A stretch of DNA of 64,000 bases, taken from NCBI GenBank assembly GCA_034007705.1, contig JAVEQK010000005.1:1-64000 (forward strand), in the 5' to 3' direction. The notes beneath the pieces are model-generated. The model was not told where the DNA came from. It saw only the letters and a list, made by a program, of their open reading frames with translations, and ran no database searches. Shown piece by piece: positions 1 to 8,625 of this stretch. How positions within the stretch are numbered: the first letter of the stretch is position 1; every line of letters starts with the position of its first letter. This DNA comes from UBA10518 sp022837185. Its GTDB lineage: Bacteria > Desulfobacterota > Desulfobulbia > Desulfobulbales > Desulfobulbaceae. The position numbers and the translations under genes are program-made.

Positions 1-293
1 TCGGCCTTGGGGCATTTGAGGCCGTAGGTATAGACATGGGCCATGACATCATGCCGGATTTCCTTTTCCTTGCGGGCCGCCGTTTCGTAATCAATATCAT
101 CGATATGGGCCCGGAGTTCCTCAACCATTTCCCCGGTCACCAGCTTGAGGCCCAGTTCGTGCTGGGCTTCGGCCAGGGCGACCCAGCAGCGCCGCCAGGT
201 GGTGAACCTGAAGCGCTCGGAAAAAAGCTCCTGCATTTCTCTGCTTGTATAGCGGCTGACCAGGGGTTCCTGGTAGACGTCATGATTTGTCAT
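1..293 (-). CDS. purB: Adenylosuccinate lyase, N-terminal part (runs off the window)
   Basis: Reading the minus strand from an ATG at 293 gives 97 uninterrupted residues to the window edge. The text includes RYTSREM, an RFRFTTWRRCWVALAEAQ stretch and ELGLKLV, which is the typical start of the fumarase/aspartase-superfamily adenylosuccinate lyase, the enzyme that removes fumarate from SAICAR and adenylosuccinate in purine synthesis. The catalytic and signature regions lie outside the window, so activity cannot be judged. A GGGAAC stretch sits upstream of the ATG. The assignment rests on recognised family text, not on a search. Confidence 0.88.
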   Translation of the reverse strand, partial: MTNHDVYQEPLVSRYTSREMQELFSERFRFTTWRRCWVALAEAQHELGLKLVTGEMVEELRAHIDDIDYETAARKEKEIRHDVMAHVYTYGLKCPKA

Positions 294-341
294 CGGCTGT
301 TCCCGTCAAATATGTTGAGTTGTTATCAGATTCCGGGGAAA

Positions 342-475
342 GATCCGGACTTGGCCGGATCACAGGCATTATGCATGGGCAGACCAGGGAAAAGCGGAGA
401 GGATGGACCGGGTCCCGGGGACGTCCCCGAACAAAAAGTAACCCATGGCTACAATGTCGCATAATATATATTATG
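342..475. promoter_or_regulatory. purB/recJ intergenic inverted repeats
   Basis: The 205-base gap between recJ and purB holds two inverted repeats. GATCCGG/CCGGATC with a six-base loop lies at 342-361. A perfect 16-base AT-rich palindrome, CATAATATATATTATG, lies at 460-475. Neither is followed by a U-run, so they do not look like simple terminators. They sit 50-180 bases upstream of purB and could be operator or promoter elements; this is inference. Confidence 0.3.
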
Positions 476-498
476 TTAAATTTATGGTGTACGGGGCC

Positions 499-2277
499 TC
501 ACGCACCTTTATACACGTCCAGGGTATGGATTTCGGTCCGCGCCACTCCCCTGTACACCGTATTCCTGATTTTGACCGCCACCCGGAAGGAACCCTTGCC
601 AAACATGCCGATCCTGTCCGCCAGGCCGAAACCGATTGCCCTGTACACACTGCCGTTGCTTTCCAGCCGATACCGGAGATGATTCTTGATGACCTCCGGT
701 TTGCTCACTTTCGGCCCTTCGAGCAGAAAAACCGGTTCAGGGTTCCCCTGGCCGAACGGTTCCAGCTGGGAGTAATATTTGAGGAACGTGGTGTCGAGCA
801 TTTCCTCCGGAGTCGGATTGCAGTCGGCGGTGACGGCTTGAGCTGCTTCCTGCGCTGATCCCTGCCGGGAAACGATATAATTAAATTGTTCCGCGAAAAA
901 CGGCAAGTTTTCTTTGCTCACCGTCAGACCGGCAGCCATTGTGTGCCCGCCGAACTGGACAAGGCAGTCACCGCAGGCACGAAGGACCTCGAAGAGGTTG
1001 ACGGATTCAACCGATCTGCCGGAGCCCTTCAGCAGGTTCTGATCGGTGCTGTCCTCGGTCAGAACGATCACCGGCCTGTTGTACCGGTCCACCACCCGCG
1101 AGGCGATGATCCCAATCACTCCCGGGTGATACCGCCCATAAAGGACCAGGCCTCCGTCCCCGCGGTTCACCTGCTCCGCGCTCTGGCGGAAAACCTCTTC
1201 CAGGACATCGAGTTCAAGCTGCCTCCGCTCCCGGTTCAGGGATTCAATTGTTTCGGCAAGTTTCCCGGCCCGGCCGGCATCGGCGCAGGTCAGCAGCGCA
1301 AAAGCGAGCTCTGGTTTGCCAAGCCGACCCGGGGCATTGATCCGGGGAGCAAGGCGGAATGATATATCCTCGGCACGGATCCGCCCGGTCTCGTTCCGGT
1401 AGACGGCCTGCAGGGCCGTGACCCAGGGGCTGGGCTGCTCGTTCATGACTTCAAGCCCGGCCTTGATCAGGATGCGGTTGATGCCGGTGACCGGCATGAC
1501 GTCGGCGACGGTGCCAAGGGCGACCAGGTCCATGAACTGCTTGAGATTCGGTGCTTTTTCCCTATCCATCATCCCGTTGGTGACCATATGGGCCCGGATG
1601 CCGGCGGCGAGAAAAAAGGCGACCCCGACCCCGGCCAGATCGTGGAAGGGAAACGAACAGCCCTGCTGTTTCGGATTGACCAGGGCATGCGCCGGCGGCA
1701 AACTTGCGGGGGGCTCGTGATGGTCGGTGACGATCACCGTATATCCCATTTCACGGGCCAGACCGATTTCCGCCCCGGCCGATATGCCGCAGTCGACGGT
1801 AATCAGAAGACCGTCGTTTCCCCTGCCCGGGGCATGCCTGACCAGAAAATCCCGCTGCAGGCCGTAGCCCTCGGTCAACCGGTCTGGCTGATAACAGACC
1901 GGCGCTGTTCCGAGACAGTTGAAAAACAGTGCCAGGAGGGCCGTGGCGCTGACTCCGTCGACGTCATAGTCACCGTGAATATATATCGGCCATCCCTCGG
2001 TGACCGCCTTGACCGCGAGGGCCACCGCCTTGTCCATGTCTTTCATGAGGAACGGCGACGGCAGATCGGCGAGTCGGGGGGTCAGGAAATCCAGGGCATC
2101 CCTGGCGCTGGTGACCCCTCTTTGCCACAGGAGGAGGGAAAGGAGGGGCGGAATATTTATTTCCCGAGCCAGCCGGCCGCACGCCGCCGGGTCCGGAAGG
2201 GTTTCCCTCATCCGGATTTCCCTTCGAGGGCGGAATGCGTCTCCCCCCGCGGCAGGTGTCGACCCATGGTGTGTCAT
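499..2277 (-). CDS. recJ: Single-stranded-DNA-specific 5'-3' exonuclease RecJ
   Basis: RecJ degrades 5'-ended single-stranded DNA in recombination and mismatch repair. The DHH phosphoesterase motifs are present in order: GDYDVDG near residue 102, VDCG near 161 and TDHHEP near 184, followed by the GVGVAFFL helix and the C-terminal DHHA1 region (GRYHPGVIGIIASR, then GSGRS and FGGHTMAAGL). The frame is open to a GTG at 2331 that overlaps the miaA stop, but the ATG at 2277 is preceded by GGGGAG at good spacing and gives 592 residues, close to the usual 570-580, so I use it. An ATG 22 codons further in is the other candidate. Probably co-transcribed with miaA. Confidence 0.93.
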   Translation of the reverse strand: MTHHGSTPAAGGDAFRPRREIRMRETLPDPAACGRLAREINIPPLLSLLLWQRGVTSARDALDFLTPRLADLPSPFLMKDMDKAVALAVKAVTEGWPIYIHGDYDVDGVSATALLALFFNCLGTAPVCYQPDRLTEGYGLQRDFLVRHAPGRGNDGLLITVDCGISAGAEIGLAREMGYTVIVTDHHEPPASLPPAHALVNPKQQGCSFPFHDLAGVGVAFFLAAGIRAHMVTNGMMDREKAPNLKQFMDLVALGTVADVMPVTGINRILIKAGLEVMNEQPSPWVTALQAVYRNETGRIRAEDISFRLAPRINAPGRLGKPELAFALLTCADAGRAGKLAETIESLNRERRQLELDVLEEVFRQSAEQVNRGDGGLVLYGRYHPGVIGIIASRVVDRYNRPVIVLTEDSTDQNLLKGSGRSVESVNLFEVLRACGDCLVQFGGHTMAAGLTVSKENLPFFAEQFNYIVSRQGSAQEAAQAVTADCNPTPEEMLDTTFLKYYSQLEPFGQGNPEPVFLLEGPKVSKPEVIKNHLRYRLESNGSVYRAIGFGLADRIGMFGKGSFRVAVKIRNTVYRGVARTEIHTLDVYKGA

Positions 2278-2327
2278 GTGTAACTCCCCTCTTCCGGTCA
2301 GCGGTTCCGCCGGCCGGCGCAGTTCCC

Positions 2328-3284
2328 TCACATGCGGCTGTGCAGCCAGTGTTCCGCATCCTGCAGGATTTTGTCGTTCCTGTCACGGTGGTACCAGCGG
2401 ATGGACTCCATCCTCGTGAACCAGGTCATCTGCCGTTTAGCGTAGCGCCGGGTATCCCGAACCAGCAGGCGCACGGCTTCCTCCCTGGTCCACCGGCCGT
2501 CGAGGAAATTATTGACATGACGGTAGCCGATGGCCTGCATGGACGGCAGCAGCGGGTCGTATCCCATTGCCCGCAGCATTTCCACTTCGCCGATCAGTCC
2601 CTGTTCCATCATCCGTTCCGTCCGCCGTTCGATTCGTTCATACAGCTCCCGGCGGTCGCAGGTCAGGCCGATCAGGAACATATTGGCCAGACGGACCGGC
2701 GGTTCCTGCCCGCGCCGGATATTTTCAGACCAGGGCCGGCCGGTCAGCCGATGGACTTCCAGGGCTCTGAGCAGGCGCTGGGTGTCATTGGGATGGATGC
2801 GGCCGGCGGTTTCCGGATCCAGACGCCGCAATTCCTGAAAAAGCGCTTCCCGCCCTTGCTGCCGCATCCGGTCCCGCAGTTGCCGCCTGACTGATGGATT
2901 CTTTGCAAAATCAGGGGTTTCGAATAAACCTTGCGTCAGGGCCTTCAGGTACAGGCCGGTTCCTCCGGTCAGCAGGGGCACCCTGCCGGCGGCTGCTGTC
3001 CCCGCAATGGCGGCCAGTCCATCGGCAACAAACCTGGCGGCGTTGTACTGTTCGTCCGGATCAATGATGTCGATCAGGTGATGGACGACCCTGCTCCGCT
3101 CCCGGCGGTCCGGTTTGGCGGTGCCGATATCCATGTACCGGTACACCTGCATGGAATCCATGCTGACAATTTCGCAGTTGAAGCGGACTGCCATATCCAG
3201 GGACAACCCTGTTTTCCCGATGGCGGTCGGGCCGACAAGAACAAGTATGGGGGCGGTTATGACCTCCTGTCCGGCGGCGTCCAT
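2328..3284 (-). CDS. miaA: tRNA dimethylallyltransferase
   Basis: MiaA adds a dimethylallyl group to N6 of A37 in tRNAs that read UNN codons. The P-loop GPTAIGKT is at residues 18-25, DSMQVYR at 43-49, then DIGTAKP, HHLIDIIDP and TGGTGLYLKAL, all hallmarks of the family. At 318 residues it is normal length. Its start overlaps the end of the upstream ComEA-like gene by one base, and its end abuts recJ, so the block 3844 to 499 is probably one transcript. Confidence 0.95.
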   Translation of the reverse strand: MDAAGQEVITAPILVLVGPTAIGKTGLSLDMAVRFNCEIVSMDSMQVYRYMDIGTAKPDRRERSRVVHHLIDIIDPDEQYNAARFVADGLAAIAGTAAAGRVPLLTGGTGLYLKALTQGLFETPDFAKNPSVRRQLRDRMRQQGREALFQELRRLDPETAGRIHPNDTQRLLRALEVHRLTGRPWSENIRRGQEPPVRLANMFLIGLTCDRRELYERIERRTERMMEQGLIGEVEMLRAMGYDPLLPSMQAIGYRHVNNFLDGRWTREEAVRLLVRDTRRYAKRQMTWFTRMESIRWYHRDRNDKILQDAEHWLHSRM

Positions 3285-3844
3285 TATTCGTGTTCAAAAG
3301 TGAGGACAGGCGACAACCGGGCCGTGAGACGGCGGCCGATTCCTTTGACCGAGCGCAGGTCCCCGATATCGGTGAATGCTCCCCTGCTCTCCCGGTAGTC
3401 TGCAATACGGTCTGCCAGGACCGGACCGATTCCGGGCAACATGGCCAGTTCTTCCTTGCTCGCCTGGTTGATGGGAAAGGGCAGTCCCAGCAGAAAGGAG
3501 AGCCGCGCTGATATGGCGGTTGACCCCTCACCGTTTCCGGCGGTCCGGAGAGCGGCGGCCTTGCGCCCGGCTAAGTGGGAGTCCGGGACCGGGCGGGCAT
3601 ACTTCTCTGCTCCGTTCAGGTCGAGTATGGCGGCCGGATAGCCATCGGGCCGGCCGTTCCGCGGGAGGGTAAGCCTGTGGACCCGGTCGTTCTCCCCCTG
3701 CATTTCAAACCACACCCAGCGGTTGTCCTTCTGTTCCCGGGTGATAAGGTGCTCCCTCTGGCCGAACAGGACAAGCAGGGCTCCAAACGCAAGAAGGACA
3801 AGCAAACGCTTGTCCTTCCTCCCTGATCCTGAAGAGGAGCGCAT
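3284..3844 (-). CDS. ComEA-like helix-hairpin-helix protein, membrane-anchored
   Basis: A 186-residue protein with one N-terminal hydrophobic segment (about residues 13-28, LLVLLAFGALLVLFG) and a C-terminal double helix-hairpin-helix module: INQASKEELAMLPGIGPVLA and then FTDIGDLRSVKGIGRR. In ComEA this module binds DNA non-specifically during uptake. The 90-residue central part is unfamiliar. No other competence gene is nearby, so a DNA-uptake role is only inferred; the module also occurs in unrelated envelope proteins. The start codon directly follows the cimA stop (TAG then ATG) and the end overlaps miaA. Confidence 0.72.
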   Translation of the reverse strand: MRSSSGSGRKDKRLLVLLAFGALLVLFGQREHLITREQKDNRWVWFEMQGENDRVHRLTLPRNGRPDGYPAAILDLNGAEKYARPVPDSHLAGRKAAALRTAGNGEGSTAISARLSFLLGLPFPINQASKEELAMLPGIGPVLADRIADYRESRGAFTDIGDLRSVKGIGRRLTARLSPVLTFEHE

Positions 3845-5440
3845 CTAGAACAGTCCCTTTTCCCTTTCGTCCTTCATCAGCTTGTAATTTATGCTGTCCA
3901 CCAGGGCCTGCCAGCTTGCCTCGATGATGTTGAGGGAGACCCCCACCGTCCCCCAGGTGCTCGTCTTGTCCCTGCTCTCGATCAGGACGCGCACTTTTGC
4001 CCCGGTGCCGTGCTCGCCGGACAGGACCCGCACCTTGTAGTCAACCAGCTCCATTTCCTCCAGTGAGGGGTAAAACCGCGTCAGCGCCTTCCGCAGGGCC
4101 CTGTCGAGGGCGTTGACCGGTCCGTTGCCCATGGAGGCGGTGTGCACCTCGTCACCGCCGACATACAGCCTGATGGTCGCCTCGGTCAGCGGCGGCTGGT
4201 CCATCCGGTACTTGTTGTTCATGACCCGCAGCCCTTCCAATTGGAAATACTTCTTCTGCATTCCCAGGGCCTTGCGCATCAGCAGCTCAAAGCTGGCCTC
4301 GGCCGCCTCGTACTGGTAGCCTTCGCTTTCCAGTTGCTTGAGCTCGTTGACGATGGAGGCCACCACCGGATCTTCGGCGTCCAGCTTCAGGCCGTATCGT
4401 TCGGCCTTGTGCAGGATGTTGGAGCGGCCGGCCTGGTCGGAAACAAGTATCCTCCTGATGTTGCCAACTTTCTCGGGCTCGATGTGTTCGTAGGTCAAGG
4501 GGTTGCGCTGCACGGCGCTGACATGGATGCCGCCCTTGTGGGCAAAAGCCGATTCGCCGACGTACGGCTGGTAGCGATTGTGGGGAAGATTGGCCAGTTC
4601 GTTGATATACCGCGATGTTTCGTACAGCAGATGTATGTTCCGGGCGACGTTGCAGTCCAGCTTCATCTTGAAGACCAGCGCCGGGATGATCGACGTCAGG
4701 TTGGCGTTGCCGCACCGCTCTCCGTAGCCGTTCATTGTCCCCTGCACCTGGGTCGCCCCCAGGCTCACGGCGATCAGTGAGTTGGCCACCGCTGTCTCCG
4801 AGTCGTTGTGCGAGTGGATGCCCAGCCTGACCTCCCTGACCTGCTCCCGCAGGAATTGCCGGACCCGGTCAATGATCGGGGGAATTTCATGGGGCAGCGT
4901 ACCGCCGTTGGTGTCGCAGAGGACCAGGGTCCCGGCTCCGCCGATAACGGCCCGCCGCAGTGTTTCCAGCGCGTATTCGGTGTTTTTCTTGAAACCGTCG
5001 AAAAAATGTTCGGCATCATAGTGGAGAATTTCGACATGCTGCCGTAAAAATGCCAGTGAATCCTCGATGATCTGGAGATTGTCCTTGAGGTCGATCCTGA
5101 GGGCATCATGAACATGGATATCCCAGCTCTTGCCGAAAATTGTTATCGCCGGGGTCCGGGCTTCCACCAGGGCAAGAAGATTGGCATCCCTGTCGGGGGG
5201 ATTCTTGAAGTGCCGGGTGGAGCCGAAGGCCGCCACCTTGGCGTGTTTCAGGTCGATTTCCTTGATTTTGCGGAAATATTCGTCTGCCTGGGGATTGGAT
5301 CCGGGCCAGCCGCCCTCGACAAAATCAATGCCGAGCCTGTCCAGCTGACGGGTTACGCGGATCTTGTCCTCGACCGACAGATTGAAATTTTCCGCCTGGG
5401 TGCCGTCGCGAAGCGTCGTGTCGTAGATCTCTATGGTCAT
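3845..5440 (-). CDS. cimA: (R)-citramalate synthase, HMGL/LeuA family
   Basis: The 531-residue protein starts with the family motif YDTTLRDGTQ, has HSHND and GYGERCGNANL in the TIM barrel, and a C-terminal LeuA dimer domain (from about residue 390) that is the regulatory region in this family. CimA condenses pyruvate and acetyl-CoA to citramalate, an isoleucine precursor route that bypasses threonine. It uses acetyl-CoA, which fits the acetyl-CoA synthase operon elsewhere in the window. The open frame extends to a TTG at 5470, but the ATG at 5440 has AAGGACG just upstream and matches the usual N-terminus. It lies 37 bases after lysC, probably in the same transcript. The LeuA sister family (2-isopropylmalate synthase) is the alternative; the long inter-domain region favours CimA. 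Confidence 0.87.
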   Translation of the reverse strand: MTIEIYDTTLRDGTQAENFNLSVEDKIRVTRQLDRLGIDFVEGGWPGSNPQADEYFRKIKEIDLKHAKVAAFGSTRHFKNPPDRDANLLALVEARTPAITIFGKSWDIHVHDALRIDLKDNLQIIEDSLAFLRQHVEILHYDAEHFFDGFKKNTEYALETLRRAVIGGAGTLVLCDTNGGTLPHEIPPIIDRVRQFLREQVREVRLGIHSHNDSETAVANSLIAVSLGATQVQGTMNGYGERCGNANLTSIIPALVFKMKLDCNVARNIHLLYETSRYINELANLPHNRYQPYVGESAFAHKGGIHVSAVQRNPLTYEHIEPEKVGNIRRILVSDQAGRSNILHKAERYGLKLDAEDPVVASIVNELKQLESEGYQYEAAEASFELLMRKALGMQKKYFQLEGLRVMNNKYRMDQPPLTEATIRLYVGGDEVHTASMGNGPVNALDRALRKALTRFYPSLEEMELVDYKVRVLSGEHGTGAKVRVLIESRDKTSTWGTVGVSLNIIEASWQALVDSINYKLMKDEREKGLF

Positions 5441-5477
5441 GGTCGTCCTTTTCGGCCGGGCGCCCGGCAAAGGGCAT

Positions 5478-6719
5478 CTACACGGCTTCTTCTATGGGCA
5501 TGTTTTCCTTGTCCAGGGCAAAGGCATCGTGCAGGGCGCGCACGGCCAGTTCGGTGTACTTTTCCTCTATGACGCAGGAAACCTTGATTTCGGAGGTTGA
5601 TATCATCATGATGTTGATCCCCTCCTTGGCCAGGATCTGGAACATGGTCGAGGCGATCCCGGAATGATTGCGCATCCCGACCCCGACTATGGAGACTTTG
5701 GCGATGTTCTCGGAGCCGGTGACCGATTCGGCCTTGATTTCCTCCGCCACTTTCTGCAGAAGCTTGATGGCCCGGTCATAATCGCTGCGCAGAACGGTAA
5801 AGGTGAGGTCGGTCAGGGAACCGGCCCTGGTGTTCTGAATGATCATGTCGACCACGATCCCGGCATCGGAAATGGGGAGAAAGATCTTGGCCGCGACCCC
5901 GGGCTGGTCCGGGACCTTGTTGATGGTGATTCGTGCTTCGTTCTTGCTGTAGGTTACGCCGGAAACCAGCATGGATTCCATAATCTTATCCTCCTCGACC
6001 ACCCATGTCCCTTCATTTTCCGTAAATGTTGAGCGCACATGGACGGGAACCTTGAATCTTTTTGCCAGTCCCACCGAGCGGATGTCCAGAACTTTCGCCC
6101 CCAGGCTTGCCAGTTCAAGCATCTCGTCATACGATATGCGGTCGATTTTGCGCGCCGCCTTACAGATGTTGGGATCCGTCGTATAGACCCCTTCCACGTC
6201 GGTGAAGATTTCACAGGCGTCCGCTTTGAGCGCTGCGGCCAGGGCGACCGCCGTGGTGTCCGATCCCCCCCGGCCCAGGGTGGTGATGTTCCCCTCTTCG
6301 GTAACCCCCTGGAAACCGGCGATGGTGACGATCCGCCCTTCGTCCAGGTGGCGTTGGATGAGGGCGGTGTCGATATTCCTGATCCTGGCCTTGGTATGCA
6401 GGTTGGACGTGCGGATCCTGACCTGGTCGCCGAGCAGGGAGACGGCATCAAAACCGGCTTCCTTGACTGCCATGGCGAAAAGGGCGATGGTGACCTGCTC
6501 GCCGGTGGACAGGAGCATGTCCAGTTCGCGCAGGTCGGGAATTTTCTGCATGTTTTTTGCCAGGCCGATCAGCCGGTCCGTTTCGCCGGACATGGCGGAG
6601 AGGACGACAACCATTTTGTGCCCCTGCCGGTGCTGCTTCAACACCCGCTCGGCCACGGCCTTGATTTTTTCCGTGCTCCCCACGGACGTGCCGCCGAATT
6701 TTTGTACGATAAGCGCCAT
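5478..6719 (-). CDS. lysC: Aspartate kinase with two ACT domains
   Basis: This enzyme phosphorylates aspartate as the first step towards lysine, methionine and threonine. KFGGTSVG opens the protein at residues 7-14; LGRGGSDTTAVALAAAL and FTDVEGVYTTDP are kinase-domain motifs. Two tandem ACT domains follow (about 265-340 and 345-410), the usual site for feedback inhibition. Length 413 is typical. It heads the block cimA-comEA-miaA-recJ. A candidate promoter lies directly before the ATG. Confidence 0.96.
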   Translation of the reverse strand: MALIVQKFGGTSVGSTEKIKAVAERVLKQHRQGHKMVVVLSAMSGETDRLIGLAKNMQKIPDLRELDMLLSTGEQVTIALFAMAVKEAGFDAVSLLGDQVRIRTSNLHTKARIRNIDTALIQRHLDEGRIVTIAGFQGVTEEGNITTLGRGGSDTTAVALAAALKADACEIFTDVEGVYTTDPNICKAARKIDRISYDEMLELASLGAKVLDIRSVGLAKRFKVPVHVRSTFTENEGTWVVEEDKIMESMLVSGVTYSKNEARITINKVPDQPGVAAKIFLPISDAGIVVDMIIQNTRAGSLTDLTFTVLRSDYDRAIKLLQKVAEEIKAESVTGSENIAKVSIVGVGMRNHSGIASTMFQILAKEGINIMMISTSEIKVSCVIEEKYTELAVRALHDAFALDKENMPIEEAV

Positions 6720-6724
6720 AAGTC

Positions 6725-6752
6725 AATATGCAGGAAAGTAAATTTTTGTCAA
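6725..6752 (-). promoter_or_regulatory. Candidate lysC promoter (possibly leaderless)
   Basis: On the minus strand TTGACA (6752-6747), a 16-base spacer and CATATT (6730-6725) precede the lysC ATG at 6719. The predicted start of transcription would fall almost on the ATG, implying a leaderless message. The -10 match is imperfect and the AT-rich gap from 6720 to 6830 offers other choices, so this is tentative. Confidence 0.3.
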
Positions 6753-6982
6753 CATGACGAATTTTTTACTGTAAATCGATTTTTTAAATTTGCAACTGCA
6801 TTTGTTCCTCTGGTACATAGTGCCCATCCGTTATTTGTTCATTGTCTCGTCGGCCCTCCGGCAGTCGGATCGGTTGAAGAGCAGAACAAAGAACACGAAT
6901 CAGTAGAAAAAAAACCCTGACCGGGCGGTCCTGCGGACCGCTCTGCGCCTCCGCCCCCGGGGTGCCCCCTGAAACCGGCAAT

Positions 6983-7471
6983 ATGGAAGAACATTCCCTC
7001 CACATCGTCCTGGTTGAGCCGGAAATCCCCCCGAATACCGGCTCCATCGCCCGTCTCTGCGGAGCTACCGACACCGTGCTTGACCTAATTCATCCGCTGG
7101 GCTTCAGCACCAACGACAAGCACCTGAAACGGGCCGGGCTCGATTACTGGCCGTACGTAACCATACGCAACTGGGACAGCCTGGAAAGCTATCTTGCCGC
7201 CACCGATGAGCGGGATATTTTCTTTTTCACCACCAAGGTGGAAAAGCCTCATTACCAGGCCAGGTTCCATCCGGGCAGCCATCTCATTTTCGGCAAGGAA
7301 ACCAGGGGATTGCCGGAAGAAATCATTGCGCTCTATGCCGACCGCTGTTATACCATTCCGATGGCCAATGACCGCATCCGCAGTCTCAATCTGGCAATGT
7401 GTGCCGGAATCGTCCTTTATGAAGCCCTGCGCCAGATATCACCGCAGAACCCATTGGACCTGCCCTGCTGA
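6983..7471 (+). CDS. trmL: tRNA (cytidine/uridine-34-2'-O)-methyltransferase, SPOUT family
   Basis: A 162-residue SPOUT methyltransferase that modifies the wobble base of tRNA(Leu). HIVLVEPEIPPNTGSIARLC at the N-terminus, LIHPLGF, LDYWPYV, FGKETRGLPEE and the knot region MANDRIRSLNLA are the family signatures. The frame opens at GTG 6962, but the ATG at 6983 gives the normal family N-terminus; no strong ribosome-binding site is seen for either. It is divergent from lysC. Confidence 0.9.
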   Translation: MEEHSLHIVLVEPEIPPNTGSIARLCGATDTVLDLIHPLGFSTNDKHLKRAGLDYWPYVTIRNWDSLESYLAATDERDIFFFTTKVEKPHYQARFHPGSHLIFGKETRGLPEEIIALYADRCYTIPMANDRIRSLNLAMCAGIVLYEALRQISPQNPLDLPC

Positions 7472-7519
7472 TCATCCGGCGAAAACCCGTCAACAAATTT
7501 TTACGAGGGAGAGGAGTAG

Positions 7520-8602
7520 ATGCCTGAACGAATCTTTAATTTCAGCCCCGGTCCCGCGGTTCTGCCCTACGAAGTGCTGCGGCAGGCCGCCGCAGATATC
7601 GTCAATTTCAGGGACAAGGGCATAGGGCTCATTGAGATGAGTCACCGCAGCAAGGAATTCATGGGTGTTGCCGAGGAAACCGAAGCCCTTATCCGGGAAA
7701 ACCTTGGCGTGCCCGCCGGATACAGGATTCTTTTCCTGCAGGGCGGCGCCTCCAGTCAATTTTTCATGATCCCGATGAATTTCCTGGGGGCCGGGAAAAA
7801 GGCGACCTACCTGAATACCGGGGTGTGGTCGAAAAAGGCGATCAAGGAAGCCAGGCTTTTCGGCGAGATCGATGTCGCCTTTTCCAGCGAGGAGACAAAG
7901 TTCAACAGGGTTCCCCGGGATGATGAATATACCGTCGATCCGGCCAGCGAATACCTGTACTTCGTGTCCAACAACACCATTTACGGAACCCAGTTCCAGT
8001 CTTTTCCCCGAACCGGGCCGATGCTTGTCTCCGACATGTCCTCCGACATCCTTTCCCGGCCGGTGGATGTCGGCCAATTCGGCATAATCTTCGCCGGCGC
8101 CCAGAAAAACATGGGTCCCGCCGGCGTGACCATCGTCATCATCCGTGAAGACATCCTGGACCGATCCCCGGACAACATCCCCACCATGCTCCGGTACAAG
8201 ACCCATGCCGATAACGGCTCGATGTTCAACACCCCGCCCTGCTTTGCTGTCTACTGCGTCGGTCTGGTCATGAAATGGCTCAAGGAGTCCGGGGGGGTCG
8301 AGGCCATCGAAAAGGTCAACAACGAGAAGGCCGCCCTCCTCTATTCCGCCATCGACTCCACCGGTTTTTACAGGGGGCATGCCGAACCGGCCTCCCGTTC
8401 AAGGATGAACGTCTCCTTCAACCTGCCGACCCCGGAGCTCGAGGCCAGATTCATCGCCGAAGCGGCGGCCCAAGGGCTTGACGGGCTGAAAGGCCACCGG
8501 TCCATCGGCGGCTGCCGGGCCTCCATTTACAACGCTTTCCCCAGGGAGGGCGTGGTCAAGCTCGTGGAGTTCATGGAGGATTTCGCCCGGGTCCACGGCT
8601 GA
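7520..8602 (+). CDS. serC: Phosphoserine aminotransferase
   Basis: SerC converts 3-phosphohydroxypyruvate and glutamate to phosphoserine. Residues 6-12 FNFSPGP, GLIEMSHRSKEF near 37-48, LFLQGGAS and the PLP lysine in AGAQKN (Lys196) are typical of class-V SerC. The 360-residue length is normal. GGGAGAGGAG sits just before the ATG. Serine is also the precursor of selenocysteine on its tRNA, relevant to the selenoprotein genes here, though that link is general metabolism only. Confidence 0.96.
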   Translation: MPERIFNFSPGPAVLPYEVLRQAAADIVNFRDKGIGLIEMSHRSKEFMGVAEETEALIRENLGVPAGYRILFLQGGASSQFFMIPMNFLGAGKKATYLNTGVWSKKAIKEARLFGEIDVAFSSEETKFNRVPRDDEYTVDPASEYLYFVSNNTIYGTQFQSFPRTGPMLVSDMSSDILSRPVDVGQFGIIFAGAQKNMGPAGVTIVIIREDILDRSPDNIPTMLRYKTHADNGSMFNTPPCFAVYCVGLVMKWLKESGGVEAIEKVNNEKAALLYSAIDSTGFYRGHAEPASRSRMNVSFNLPTPELEARFIAEAAAQGLDGLKGHRSIGGCRASIYNAFPREGVVKLVEFMEDFARVHG

Positions 8603-8625
8603 GGAGGTTCGATCCCGCCTGCGCC

